64,000 nucleotides of DNA from Fibrobacter sp. UWT2 (lineage in GTDB: Bacteria; Fibrobacterota; Fibrobacteria; Fibrobacterales; Fibrobacteraceae): assembly GCF_900142545.1 (NCBI RefSeq), contig NZ_FRBF01000010.1:1-64000 (forward strand). Reading direction: 5' to 3'. The notes beneath the pieces are model-generated. The model did not search any database. It saw nothing but the letters and a program-made list of their open reading frames with translations, and was not told the DNA's origin. This document shows positions 36,431 to 45,737 of the stretch, piece by piece (within the stretch, counting starts at the first letter, position 1; each line of letters opens with the position of its first letter). Made by a program: the position numbers and the translations under genes.

Positions 36431-38521
36431 TTACTTCAGAATCACCTTCTGCATGTAGCGCTGGCTGCCCTGCTTGATCATGAGCATGGCCGGGCCGCGG
36501 TAGTTGCTAGAAAGTTCAACTGTATTCATTCCCTTGTTGGCGGTAAAGTTCTGCTGGGCAATCACCTGACCGAGGCTGTTCATGAGCGTGGCCTTTGCCG
36601 GAGCAGTCTGGGCTGCTACAAAGTTTGCGCTCACCATGCCGGGCTGCACATTCACGAGCATCTTGCTTGCTGCAGCAATGGTCGCGGGCTTGATGGCAGC
36701 CGAGCCGCCGAGGGCGACAACCTTGCCGCTTGCGGTGCCTTCGAGCTGCGGTTTCTTGTCAAAGTCGTCGATGATTTCGGTGGAACCGTCGGCCTTGATA
36801 CCCTTGATGTAGTCAAAGGTAATGGTGCCGGTGACCTGCGTGCCATAGAGGTTCAGACCGATGGCGTTTGCAGAGTTGAGACCGGTCGGTTCTTTGCGGA
36901 AGTCTTCCCACTTAACTTGGATTGTCTGGAATGCGCTGGCATCGAGGTCCTTGTCGGCCTGTTCAAGAACAGAGGCGTCGAACCATGCCCAGCTATCGCC
37001 CGTCATCATGAAGAGGTCCATGGAGGTCCAGCCGTATTCACCGCAACCATCGCTTGCGCCAGAGCAGGGACCTGCCGTGGCAACTTCGCCCTTCAAGCGA
37101 ACTTCAATACCCACATACTTGGAAAGATCTTTCTTGGAACCCTGAAGGTTGATGCGCAATGTACCCACTTCGCTAGAGTCAGAAGTTACAGTTTGGTAAG
37201 TCACCTGGACGCCCTTGCCAGCTGCGGTTTCGGGAATGTCCGGGTTCTGGTTGACGAGGGAATCAATGCTGTTGCCCGGGAGAGATGCCTGGCCGTAAGC
37301 TTCACGCATGGCGTTCAAGGTTTCGACGTCGGTAATGTCGCCGACGTTGCCACCGAACTTGTTTACCTGGCGGCGGATGATGGTGAAGTTGCCATCGCCT
37401 TCGTCACCGGTATCCCATACGCAAGGAACGAGACCGTTCTTCTTGGCTGCTGCAACCGTATAGCCGTACCAAGCGGCGCGTGCCTTCAGGTGAACCTTCA
37501 GGTTATCACCGGTGAGGACTCCGAGGCGTTTTACAGCGCCCATTTCGCCGATCACGACAGGAATGCCCTTGTCGTAGAAACGGCTCTTGAGGCCACTGAA
37601 CAGCTGGTCGATAGATTTCTTGGATCCGAGTGCGGAGCCGGAGCAAGTGTGTGCTGCGTCAGTACCCGGAGTTTGGTCTTCCCAGTAGTAGAACATTTTG
37701 CCCCAGTCTTCGTCACCGCTGGTCATCAAGGAGAACTGATACGGGTAGAAGTGGACTTCAGCCATGGTGTAACCTTCGCCTGCCGGGTCAGTCGGGTACA
37801 TGGACGCGAGCAACGGAGATTTGTCAATTTCGGTACGCGGAGACTGCACGACCACGATACGGGTGGCGTTGTTTCCGCCGGTAGAACGCACTGCCTTAAG
37901 GCATGCTTCGTGATAGCTCTTGAGAACCTGCATGCGGGCTTCGTCGAATGCCCACTGACCATTGTCGGAACCGCCGTTCCACGGGTCGTTCACGCCCGGT
38001 TCGTTGGCAGAGGCGAAAATCAAGTGTTCGTTGTATTCGGCGAACTTGGTAGCGATCTGCTTCCAGTAGCTTTCCTGCTTGGCGGCGATATCGGCTGCAG
38101 AAACAGTCACTTCGCCGGTCTTGTCGAAGCCCTTGCCGTCAAAAACGTGGTCTTCGAGCCAACCTTCGTCCCAGTGGCTGTTCAAAATGGCGTACATGTC
38201 GTTGCCAATCACGAGGTCGACAACAGTCTTTACGGAGTCGAGCCAGCCTGCGTTAATGGTGCCGTTAGAGGCGTGGCTGTCCCATGCGCAAGGGATACGC
38301 ACGGTGTTGAAACCGGCGTCCTTGATGGCCTTCACGTAGGCGGCATCCGGGAAGGGGTTGCCCCAAAGTGTCGGGTTCTTGGGCACTTCCATCGTGTTAC
38401 CGATGTTGTAGCCGAGACCCATGTCGGGGTAAATTTCGGTTGCCTTGGGGAGGGCAAATGCTGCAGAGCTTGCAAACAGCGTCATGCCGCAGGCGATTCC
38501 GAAGAGTCCGTAAAGTTTCAT
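36431..38521 (-). CDS. Secreted GH5 endoglucanase with CBM11-like and sorting-like domains
   Basis: The start is ATG 38521 with AAAGGAG upstream. The 696-residue protein has a signal peptide (MKLYGLFGIACGMTLFASSA) and a GH5 catalytic domain (about 30-400). The acid/base Glu lies in FASANEPG near 173 and the nucleophile Glu in VVIGEMGA near 324, with NTVRIPCAWDSH typical of GH5 cellulases. Next comes a beta-sandwich of CBM11 type (about 430-590, TSMDLFMMTGDSWAWFD, ITFDYIKGI). The last 75 residues (LMNSLGQVIAQQNF, GMNTVELSSNYRGPAMLMI) resemble a type IX sorting domain. It should cut beta-1,4-glucan outside the cell. A homologous GH5 gene lies upstream on the same strand. Confidence 0.88.
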   Translation of the reverse strand: MKLYGLFGIACGMTLFASSAAFALPKATEIYPDMGLGYNIGNTMEVPKNPTLWGNPFPDAAYVKAIKDAGFNTVRIPCAWDSHASNGTINAGWLDSVKTVVDLVIGNDMYAILNSHWDEGWLEDHVFDGKGFDKTGEVTVSAADIAAKQESYWKQIATKFAEYNEHLIFASANEPGVNDPWNGGSDNGQWAFDEARMQVLKSYHEACLKAVRSTGGNNATRIVVVQSPRTEIDKSPLLASMYPTDPAGEGYTMAEVHFYPYQFSLMTSGDEDWGKMFYYWEDQTPGTDAAHTCSGSALGSKKSIDQLFSGLKSRFYDKGIPVVIGEMGAVKRLGVLTGDNLKVHLKARAAWYGYTVAAAKKNGLVPCVWDTGDEGDGNFTIIRRQVNKFGGNVGDITDVETLNAMREAYGQASLPGNSIDSLVNQNPDIPETAAGKGVQVTYQTVTSDSSEVGTLRINLQGSKKDLSKYVGIEVRLKGEVATAGPCSGASDGCGEYGWTSMDLFMMTGDSWAWFDASVLEQADKDLDASAFQTIQVKWEDFRKEPTGLNSANAIGLNLYGTQVTGTITFDYIKGIKADGSTEIIDDFDKKPQLEGTASGKVVALGGSAAIKPATIAAASKMLVNVQPGMVSANFVAAQTAPAKATLMNSLGQVIAQQNFTANKGMNTVELSSNYRGPAMLMIKQGSQRYMQKVILK

Positions 38522-38694
38522 TTTATGCTCCTTTTGGGTTTGCACCCGTTATTTAAGCCTTGGATAACCAAACATTTTAGTCTTTGTATTGAAATTAAAT
38601 TCTGCGGATAATGATGTAAATAAAATAGTGTCGGCGTTGAAAAATTGCGGTGCTGAATTCTCAACAAAAGTAAACCGAAATTTACATTTAAAAA

Positions 38695-38731
38695 TAAAAA
38701 TTGCCGATTTTACGAGAAAATCGGCAATTAT
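38695..38731 (-). terminator. Terminator between the two GH5 genes
   Basis: A perfect 13-bp stem, AATTGCCGATTTT with AAAATCGGCAATT around ACGAG, is followed on the minus strand by TTTTTATTTTT. It ends the upstream GH5 transcript, so the two cellulase genes are separate units. Confidence 0.88.
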
Positions 38732-38767
38732 GGTTTATGAGGAAGTTTCAACAAGGTGTAGAGTTTT

Positions 38768-40312
38768 TTACCTCACACCAACAACAAGCGTCTTGTTGGC
38801 ACTCTTGGCGAGGTACACGCCTTTGTGGAGGCCGGCTAGCGAAAGTTCCAAGCGTCCGCTCTTCTTTTGGGTGGAGCGAATCAGGTTGCCGGTGGCATCG
38901 AACAGGCGAATCGGCTTGTTAGAATAGAGCATATTGCCGTTGCGAGTAAATTGAACCGTCGTGTTTAAGCCTGCAATGAGTGTTGTCGTGGGTTCGCTGG
39001 AACTGGAGGCGACTTCACTAGAGCTAGATGCCGGTTCGTTGTTACCGCCGTTAATAAAGTCTTCTACATGGGTAACACCGGTGTTGTTATAGTTGCCGAG
39101 GTTGTACACGCTGCGCATGGCGTTGATAACGTCCGTTTCGAGAACCTTGCCCACCGGTGAAGATTGGCGGCGAATGTAAGCCATGTTGTCATAGCCGGAA
39201 TCGCTTTCGTTGCCCATGTCCCAGAGAATCGGGGTAAGGCCGTATTGCTTGGCGGCAGAAACAACGTCTTTATGCCACTGTACGCGGCCCTGCTTGTGAA
39301 GGTTCAGGTCGGAACCGTTCAATTCCGGGCTGCGAACGTTGGCGCCGAATTCGCCTACGATTACCGGATAACCTTTATCCACGTAGTTCGTCTTCATCTT
39401 GGCAAACTGTTCCTGCGGGTGGACGATGCTTCCGAGCTTGGAATCCACAGAGCCTGCCCAGGCGTTGTAACCGGCGTTGCGCTTGGGTTCGCTAGCCTTG
39501 GTGTAGTCACCGTAGTAGTACTGCGGCAGAATGGGTTCGCTTGCACCCCAGTCCTGTTGGCTCGTCATAAGCGTGTACTGGTACGGATCGTAGTAATGCA
39601 CTTCGAACATCAAGCGGCCTTCGACCTTGTCCTTCGGGAAGGTGCTTATCGGAGCGTTTGCGACAGATTTGTCGATGTCGGTGTTCAAGCCTTGAATAAT
39701 CAAGGTGCGGGTTTCGTTGTTGCCACCGGTGGAACGCACTGCGTCGATAAAGGTTTGGTAGTAGTGCATGAGAGTGGACACATGCTGCGATGTCCACGTA
39801 TTCACATTCGGGCCGGGTTCGTTGGCGCCTGCAAACATCAAGCGCTCGTTGTAGTCCTTGAACTTGTTCGCAATCTGCGTCCAGTAAGTCTTCATCTTGT
39901 TGTCAATCGTCTGGTTGACGCTTGTACCGATGTTGCTCTGGAACCAGCCGCCTTCACCTTCGTGGTGGATGTTCAAAATCGTGTAGAGGCCTGCGCGCAT
40001 GGCGTAGTCGACCACCGTTTTCACGGAGTCAAGCCAAGTTTCGGTGACCTTGCCGCCACTGGTGTGGCTGTCCCAGGCGCAGGGGATTCGGACCGTGTTG
40101 AAACCAGCAGCCTTTACGGAGTCGAGCAACGCCTGAGTCGGGTAGGGGTTGCCCCATAAAGTCGGGTTATTCGGCACTTCCATTGAGTTTCCGATATTGA
40201 AACCCATGCCCATTTTGGCTTGGACTTCTTTGGCGGTGGGAAGTGTCGCTGCGGTCGCAGAAAGGGTTCCTGCGAGGGCAAAGAGGGCGGTTTTGGCAAG
40301 AATACGCTTCAT
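38768..40312 (-). CDS. Secreted GH5 endoglucanase with sorting-like C terminus
   Basis: The start is ATG 40312 with AAGGA six bases upstream. The 514-residue enzyme has a signal peptide (MKRILAKTALFALAGTLSATA) and a GH5 domain (about 25-395). The acid/base Glu is in FAGANEPG near 162 and the nucleophile Glu in VIVGEFGAN near 319. After a Ser-rich linker (SSSSEVASSSSEPT) the last 65 residues (PIRLFDATGNLIRST, LSLAGLHKGVYLAKS) resemble a type IX sorting domain. No separate binding module is seen. It shares many segments with the GH5 gene downstream and probably arose by tandem duplication. Its promoter region carries a palindrome. Confidence 0.9.
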   Translation of the reverse strand: MKRILAKTALFALAGTLSATAATLPTAKEVQAKMGMGFNIGNSMEVPNNPTLWGNPYPTQALLDSVKAAGFNTVRIPCAWDSHTSGGKVTETWLDSVKTVVDYAMRAGLYTILNIHHEGEGGWFQSNIGTSVNQTIDNKMKTYWTQIANKFKDYNERLMFAGANEPGPNVNTWTSQHVSTLMHYYQTFIDAVRSTGGNNETRTLIIQGLNTDIDKSVANAPISTFPKDKVEGRLMFEVHYYDPYQYTLMTSQQDWGASEPILPQYYYGDYTKASEPKRNAGYNAWAGSVDSKLGSIVHPQEQFAKMKTNYVDKGYPVIVGEFGANVRSPELNGSDLNLHKQGRVQWHKDVVSAAKQYGLTPILWDMGNESDSGYDNMAYIRRQSSPVGKVLETDVINAMRSVYNLGNYNNTGVTHVEDFINGGNNEPASSSSEVASSSSEPTTTLIAGLNTTVQFTRNGNMLYSNKPIRLFDATGNLIRSTQKKSGRLELSLAGLHKGVYLAKSANKTLVVGVR

Positions 40313-40386
40313 TTTCGGTCCTTTTTCAAGATTCGCTCTTAATCTATACCGAAAAAATTGAAACATATCCTATAATGTGGGACACC

Positions 40387-40404
40387 GTTCAAAAACTATT
40401 GAAC
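40387..40404 (-). promoter_or_regulatory. Inverted repeat upstream of GH5 gene
   Basis: GTTCAA and TTGAAC flank six bases, about 75 bases before the GH5 start. The symmetry and position suit a regulator binding site for cellulase expression, but no regulator is known and no second site was found upstream of the other GH5 gene. Confidence 0.35.
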
Positions 40405-40419
40405 AGCTTACAACGTACG

Positions 40420-40449
40420 AAAAGATTTAGTTACTATGTAAATCTTTTT
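40420..40449 (-). terminator. polA terminator
   Basis: On the minus strand AAAAGATTTA pairs with TAAATCTTTT around nine bases. It lies just after the polA stop, and the T-rich end TAAATCTTTTC is consistent with termination. Confidence 0.65.
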
Positions 40450-40455
40450 AAAGAG

Positions 40456-43263
40456 TTAATGAGCTTCGAGCCAGTTTTCGCCGAAGCCCACGCTTGCGAC
40501 AAGCGGGACCTTGAGCTGCATGGCGCCTTCCATTTCGGCTTTGACCATTTGTGACATGGGTTCCACCTGGTCGCGGGGGCATTCGAATACGAGTTCGTCG
40601 TGCACCTGCAGCATCATTTTGAGCGGCAAGTTTTCTTCGTTGATTCGTTTTTGAATGCGGATCATCGCAATCTTGATGAGGTCGGCGGCGGAGCCTTGGA
40701 CGGGAGTATTCACGGCCATGCGCTCGGCCATTTGTGATTCCATACGGTCGGAGCTATCAATGCCTGCGATGTAACGGCGGCGGCCTGAAAGCGTTTCCAC
40801 GTAACCGTCGCGGTGGGCGGCCGCCTTGATGTCTTCGATGTATTGCTGCACGCCCTGGTACATGTCGAAGTAGCCGGTAATAAAATCCTTTGCCTGCGAC
40901 ATCGGAATTTTCAGGTCGCGGCTTAAGCGGAAGGCGGTCATGCCGTAGAGCACGCCGAAATTCACCACCTTGGCGTCGCGGCGCATGTCGCTGTTGACTT
41001 CGTCGAGTTTGACTCCGTAAATCGCGGCGGCGGTGCGGGCGTGAATGTCGATGCCTTCCTTGTAGCTTTCGATAAGCGCTTCGTCGCCACTCAAGTGGGC
41101 GAGCATACGCAATTCAATCTGCGAGTAGTCTACGGCGAGAATTACGTTGTCCTTGCTCTGCGGCACGAACGAGGCGCGAATCTTTTTGCCGAGGTCGCTG
41201 CGTACGGGAATGTTCTGCAGGTTCGGATCGCGGCTAGAGAGGCGGCCTGTTGCCGTACCCCATTGGATAAAGCTTGTGTGGATGCGCTTGGTATCCGGAT
41301 TCACCAGCGTCGGAAGCACCGTGATGTAGGTGCTCTGCATTTTCTTGAGTTCGCGGTATTCGATGACGGCGAAAACAATCGGGTGCGGCGCCTTGAAACT
41401 GAGTTCTTCGAGAACCACAGCATCGGTACTGCGTTTCTTGATTTCGGGGAGTCCAAGCGTATCAAAAAGGACTTCGCCGAGTTGCTTGGGCGAACCGATG
41501 TTGAATTCGAAACCGGCCATGTCGCAGATTTCTTTTTCCAAGTTTTCGATGCGGCGCTGCAGTTCCTGTTCCAACGTCTTGAGGGCCGGAACATCAATTG
41601 CCACGCCCACAGATTCCATCTGGAAAAGAACCTTCAAGAGCGGCATTTCTTGCTCGAAGAAATACTTCACGTAATCGAGTTTTTCAAGTTCCTTCTTGAG
41701 CGGTTCCCACAGGCGAAGCGTGTAGACTGCATCTTCGGCGCCGTATTCCGTCGCGTCCTTGATGTTTACGCGGTTGAAGGTAATCTGGTTCTTGCCGCGG
41801 CCAATCAAATTCTCAATCGGAATCATTTCGTGCTGCAGGCGTTGCATCACCTGGTTGTCGAGGCCAAGGCCCGATTGCCCCGGCGAAAGCATCCAGGCCG
41901 CAATCAGCGTGTCGATGAGGTTTGCGTTATCGATAGCGCTCTGCGGAATCTTGAAGGTGCGTGCGAGCACATGCAAGTCAAATTTCGCGTTATGGAAAAC
42001 GAGTTCGCGCGGCAATTGAATAAATTCACTGAACCATGCTTTGACCTTGTTCAAGTCGTAATTGCCCTTGGGTCCTGTCGGCAGCGGGAATCCGATTTCG
42101 TCGGAATGTCCCAGCGGAATGTAGTAGCCCTTGGTGGGGTCTGCCGAAAGGCAAAGTCCCACGAGATTGCATTGCATCGGGTCGAGACCATCCGTTTCGG
42201 TGTCAATGCCCACAGCGCTTGCTGCGGCAAATTCGGCCTTCATCTGCTCGAAAATTTCATCCGTATCGACGCAGATATAAGTCGGCGGAACATCGACCGG
42301 GAAGTCGGCGCGTTCCACTTCTGCGCCCGTTGAACCATCTGCACTTCCCGTGCCATCGGTTTCGCGCACAAAGCCCGTCTTGCTGGGAATGCTTTCCAAA
42401 AGGCGGAGTAGACTGTTGATTTCGTGATCCTTGAACATCTGCGCCAAGGTGTCTACGTGCAGGCCATTGTATTCGAGGGCATCCAGGTTCCCGCTAAAGG
42501 CGCGCTTGGTCTGGAGAGTCACCAGTTCGCGGCTGAGGAAAGCCTTTTCGCGGTTGTTTTCCAGGTTGTCGTGCAAACCCTTCTTGGTCACTTTATCCAG
42601 GTTTGCGTAAAGGTTGTCCATGTCGCCGAAGTCGTTCAGCAATTGGATGGCCGTTTTCGGGCCCACTTTCGGAACACCGGGAACGTTATCGCTTGCGTCT
42701 CCCATGAGCGCCAAGTAGTCGCGGATTTTTTCGGGCGGAAGACCGTATTTTTCAAGAACCTGTTCCGGGCCAAAGTCAATGCCGTCGGCGCCTTTCGTCA
42801 AATGGAAAAGATGGATCTTGTCGGTTACGATTTGCGACATGTCCTTGTCTTTACTTAAAATCACCACGTGGTCAAAGCCTGCTTCGACCGCGGCCATGGC
42901 GGTACTTGCCATCACGTCGTCCGCTTCGTAACCCGGTTCCGACAAGAGCGGAATTCCGCTCGCTTCCAGACTTTCACCAAGGAGCGGCATCTGTGCCGCC
43001 ATTTCTTCGGGCATGGGCCCGCGATTGGCCTTGTAGTCGGGGTAAAGTTCGTGCCTGAATGTCTTGGTGTGCGCCACGTCGCGTGCAATGGCGAAATGCG
43101 TCGGCTTGTGCTTCGCGAGAATGCGGAGCACTGCACCCCAGTAGCCGTGCATCATCGAAACCTCTTCGCCCTGGCTGTTTTTCAGCGGGTTCTGCGAATA
43201 GGCGTAAAACATGCGGAACGCAAGCGCGTAGGAGTCGAGCAAAAGTAGAGTCTTTTCAGGCAT
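40456..43263 (-). CDS. polA: DNA polymerase I
   Basis: I choose the ATG at 43263 (MPEKTLLLLDSYALAFRMFY), since the 21 residues before it are not family-like. The 935-residue enzyme has the 5'-3' exonuclease domain (about 1-290, YEADDVMAS, PGVPKVGPKTA), a 3'-5' exonuclease domain with intact metal residues (VGIDTETDGLDP), and the polymerase domain with motif A VDYSQIELRMLAHLSG, motif B RRDAKVVNFGVLYGM and motif C VHDEL. It fills gaps and removes primers in replication and repair. All three activities appear preserved. It diverges from the SIMPL gene, with a short shared promoter region of about 50 bases. Confidence 0.95.
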   Translation of the reverse strand: MPEKTLLLLDSYALAFRMFYAYSQNPLKNSQGEEVSMMHGYWGAVLRILAKHKPTHFAIARDVAHTKTFRHELYPDYKANRGPMPEEMAAQMPLLGESLEASGIPLLSEPGYEADDVMASTAMAAVEAGFDHVVILSKDKDMSQIVTDKIHLFHLTKGADGIDFGPEQVLEKYGLPPEKIRDYLALMGDASDNVPGVPKVGPKTAIQLLNDFGDMDNLYANLDKVTKKGLHDNLENNREKAFLSRELVTLQTKRAFSGNLDALEYNGLHVDTLAQMFKDHEINSLLRLLESIPSKTGFVRETDGTGSADGSTGAEVERADFPVDVPPTYICVDTDEIFEQMKAEFAAASAVGIDTETDGLDPMQCNLVGLCLSADPTKGYYIPLGHSDEIGFPLPTGPKGNYDLNKVKAWFSEFIQLPRELVFHNAKFDLHVLARTFKIPQSAIDNANLIDTLIAAWMLSPGQSGLGLDNQVMQRLQHEMIPIENLIGRGKNQITFNRVNIKDATEYGAEDAVYTLRLWEPLKKELEKLDYVKYFFEQEMPLLKVLFQMESVGVAIDVPALKTLEQELQRRIENLEKEICDMAGFEFNIGSPKQLGEVLFDTLGLPEIKKRSTDAVVLEELSFKAPHPIVFAVIEYRELKKMQSTYITVLPTLVNPDTKRIHTSFIQWGTATGRLSSRDPNLQNIPVRSDLGKKIRASFVPQSKDNVILAVDYSQIELRMLAHLSGDEALIESYKEGIDIHARTAAAIYGVKLDEVNSDMRRDAKVVNFGVLYGMTAFRLSRDLKIPMSQAKDFITGYFDMYQGVQQYIEDIKAAAHRDGYVETLSGRRRYIAGIDSSDRMESQMAERMAVNTPVQGSAADLIKIAMIRIQKRINEENLPLKMMLQVHDELVFECPRDQVEPMSQMVKAEMEGAMQLKVPLVASVGFGENWLEAH

Positions 43264-43316
43264 GCTTTGAATGTAGAAAATTTGTATATTGGATTTATGT
43301 AAAAAAGGAGTTGAAT

Positions 43317-44018
43317 ATGCAATCAAGAGTTAAAGAAGCAATCATTTTGGCAGTTGCCGTTTTGTGCTTGGGCGCATTTTTCTATCGGGCCCAAATTGAT
43401 GTCAAGGACCGCGACCGCGTGGTATTTGTGCGCGGACTTGCCGAACGCGAAGTTTCGGCTGATTTTGTGATTTGGCCGATTGTGTACAAAGAGGTGGGCA
43501 ACGATCTTGCCGAACTTTCTGCAACGTTACAGTCCAAGTCGCAGATACTTGAAAAGTTCCTGCTCGAAAACGGCGTGAAAAAAGAAGATATCACTTACTC
43601 GACCCCGGCGATTGTCGATGCCGATGGTGAGTTGTACAGCGGCGGCAAGCATACTTATCGTTATGTGGCGACAGTTGTAGCGACGGTGGCCACGAATAAT
43701 GTGGAACTTGTCCGTAAGGTTATGGAAAAACAGGGCGAACTCTTGAAAAATGGAATTGCCTTTAGCGGTAGCGATTACCAGTACCGCACCGTCTATAGCT
43801 TTAATGGTCTCAACGAAATCAAGCCCGCCATGATTGACGAGGCGACAAAGAATGCACGCTCCGCTGCTGAAAAATTCGCGAAGGATTCCGACAGCAAGCT
43901 CGGCAAAATCAAGACCGCCACGCAGGGCGTGTTCTCCATCGAGGACCGCGATGAAAATACGCCGTATATCAAGAAAGTACGCGTCGTAACGAACGTGCAG
44001 TATTTCTTGGAAGATTAA
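43317..44018 (+). CDS. SIMPL-domain (DUF541) envelope protein
   Basis: The start is ATG 43317 with AAAGGAG upstream. The 233-residue protein has an N-terminal membrane anchor (VKEAIILAVAVLCLGAFFY) and a SIMPL domain (about 35-233, VFVRGLAEREVSADFVIWPI, DEATKNARSAAEKFAKDS). DUF541 proteins are periplasmic or membrane-anchored and of unclear biochemical role, in some cases tied to oxidative stress. The stop codon lies within the first bases of a GC-rich palindromic element, which supplies the terminator. Confidence 0.82.
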   Translation: MQSRVKEAIILAVAVLCLGAFFYRAQIDVKDRDRVVFVRGLAEREVSADFVIWPIVYKEVGNDLAELSATLQSKSQILEKFLLENGVKKEDITYSTPAIVDADGELYSGGKHTYRYVATVVATVATNNVELVRKVMEKQGELLKNGIAFSGSDYQYRTVYSFNGLNEIKPAMIDEATKNARSAAEKFAKDSDSKLGKIKTATQGVFSIEDRDENTPYIKKVRVVTNVQYFLED

Positions 44019-44170
44019 AAAAGGGGGAAAGCCTTCCCCTCGCTTCAGCCCCGGCCCCACCCCAAAGTGTCAAGCCCGCCTCCGAGCGGGCTTCTCCTTT
44101 ACACCCACCCTAGCCGGGTCTTCCGCTTCCCCTTCTAGCGGGCTTCAGACGCCAGCCCGCAACGCCTGGC
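44017..44170 (-). repeat. GC-rich palindromic intergenic element, copy 2
   Basis: Read on the minus strand it matches 26735-26898: CCCGCTAGAAGGGG, AGCGGAAGACCCG, then GGGGCTGAAGCGAGGGGAAGG and a T run. It differs by about 55 extra bases carrying another hairpin, AGCCCGC/GCGGGCT. On the plus strand the far end forms GCCAG/CTGGC followed by seven T, and the near end carries GGGGAA/TTCCCC. Both ends can therefore act as terminators, here for the SIMPL gene. Confidence 0.75.
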
Positions 44171-44226
44171 TTTTTTTCATACGTTCAAAATATTGACATG
44201 CTTAGCTTGATATCATCGACCATCGT

Positions 44227-45015
44227 CTATCTCCTTACGTCTGTAAACTGAATGTGATCGATTTTCATTTCGTTCTCAGGATTTGGCGCTCTGTTGCCGA
44301 TTCGCATGAGCATATCTTCAACGATATGCGAGTCTGGTACATAACTATAACTGGCTTCCATGCATTCGTCGAAAGCTGTTTCTAGTTGTTCCCTTGTCGC
44401 ATTGGTTATCATTTCCTTTGCCCTAGCCAAGAATCCGTCTCGGATTACGTTCTCAAGCCCTTTTTGGGGAAATATTATGTCGTTGAGTCTGATTGCTTTG
44501 TCGCCGCGATTCAATTCTGCTACAATTTCAACGGTTTTATCAATGATTTTCTCTCGTACTGTTTTCAAATCGGCTGGAACAGTCTTAACAGCTTCTTCAA
44601 ACTCCTTGAGATTTTTGCAAAAATCGGGATAGTCGCCATGACCGAATCCGACAGGGGTTTTCCATATCCAGTAGCCCCGCGGCTGCGAGTCAAAAACCCT
44701 TTGTTCAATATCTGTTTCTAGTAGACAGTATTTGCCGCTGGCATAATAAATCAAGCCTTCGATATCGCCGGGATCCCAAACATATTTTCTGTTTTTGCCG
44801 ATTAGTTCATGTAAAAGGTCTTTTGCAAATTGCTTGTTTCTCTCTTCGCGCAATTTGCCTCTTTTAATTTGTTTGGGGGTAATCATAGACAGTTCGATTT
44901 TCCCATTTTGCTTGTCTATATGGCTCGTAACCTTCCATTTCCCGTCATCAATACTTTTTATCTTCAAATGAGCTACGATTTCGTCAATTAATTCTTCATG
45001 CGTAAACCATTTCAT
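44227..45015 (-). CDS. Unknown soluble protein of accessory island
   Basis: The 262-residue protein starts at ATG 45015 with AAGGGGG five bases upstream. It has no signal peptide or membrane helix. Visible features are a basic segment (KQIKRGKLREERNKQFAKDL, about 48-67), a Trp/Gly-rich stretch (RGYWIWKTPVGFGHGDYPDF, about 112-131) and a helical C-terminal half. Base content is AT-rich like the rest of the island. It lies 120 bases downstream of the small membrane-protein gene and probably belongs to the same minus-strand series. I do not recognise a family; it could be an effector or immunity protein, but nothing in the sequence shows this. Confidence 0.55.
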   Translation of the reverse strand: MKWFTHEELIDEIVAHLKIKSIDDGKWKVTSHIDKQNGKIELSMITPKQIKRGKLREERNKQFAKDLLHELIGKNRKYVWDPGDIEGLIYYASGKYCLLETDIEQRVFDSQPRGYWIWKTPVGFGHGDYPDFCKNLKEFEEAVKTVPADLKTVREKIIDKTVEIVAELNRGDKAIRLNDIIFPQKGLENVIRDGFLARAKEMITNATREQLETAFDECMEASYSYVPDSHIVEDMLMRIGNRAPNPENEMKIDHIQFTDVRR

Positions 45016-45134
45016 AGTAGCCCCCTTTGATGGAATGCATGGGTGTTGGTGATTTGATTACACTACAAATATACATTCAATTAAATGTCAAAATTTGTCT
45101 TTTTATAGATTTTTTATTATCGGTGAGCTATTTT

Positions 45135-45737
45135 TTAGAATGCGTCAGAATGCCGGTCTGATTCTTTCTGAACGCCTGCAAATATTGCATATATTACCAG
45201 ATATGCGACTGCAAACAGAATGTCGATGTGGGTAATTCTGCCTACAAATATTTTCTCCGCAAAAATAAGTAGAGGCGGAAAACAAGGAATAATCTGTTTG
45301 ACGGATATTATGCGGCTGGTTTTTGATATAGAGAAGATGCTTGCCAATAGGCAGAATACGATTGAAAAAAAATATGGAGCAAAACGGCTTGCTAAATAAA
45401 AAGCTGTATTGTCTAAATACATCCCCTGAAAACATACAAGGCCGATGGCAATGTATACAACACAGACTGTCAAGCCGAAAATAAACAACCTCTTTGCCCA
45501 CTTGTCATCAACCAACAGCCGTTCGTCTCTTTTCAAAACTAAGCTGAAAAACAGTAAAATCGGCAATAAAATGGCGCAATAGGCAAATGTTCCTGCACTC
45601 GCTAGTGCAAATCCCAAAAACTGCGGACCGAATTCACTTTCGCGAGAAAACTCGTCTAGCAAAAATATGAACGGTAGCGGGCATAGGACCGCACTAACTA
45701 GCGAGGCTATCGAAATATGATGTTGCTTTATTTTCAC
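45135..45737 (-). CDS. Small polytopic membrane protein
   Basis: I choose the GTG at 45737, which overlaps the TGA of the upstream gene (GTGA), over a TTG 12 bases earlier. The 200-residue protein has about six membrane helices (ISIASLVSAVLCPLPFIFLL, GFALASAGTFAYCAILL, LFIFGLTVCVVYIAIGLV and others) and short charged loops. No motif gives a function. The overlap with the muramidase-like gene implies coupled translation and a shared process, possibly export of or protection against that enzyme; this is inference. Confidence 0.6.
   Translation of the reverse strand: MKIKQHHISIASLVSAVLCPLPFIFLLDEFSRESEFGPQFLGFALASAGTFAYCAILLPILLFFSLVLKRDERLLVDDKWAKRLFIFGLTVCVVYIAIGLVCFQGMYLDNTAFYLASRFAPYFFSIVFCLLASIFSISKTSRIISVKQIIPCFPPLLIFAEKIFVGRITHIDILFAVAYLVIYAIFAGVQKESDRHSDAF

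Noticed and set aside
36374-38611. 745-codon plus-strand ORF opposite the GH5 gene
   Set aside because: Composition is that of a shadow frame (Val/His/Ala-rich, no motif), while the minus strand encodes an unmistakable GH5 enzyme.
43059-43316. Upstream extension of the SIMPL gene
   Set aside because: It overlaps polA antisense, and ATG 43317 has AAAGGAG and an anchor helix.
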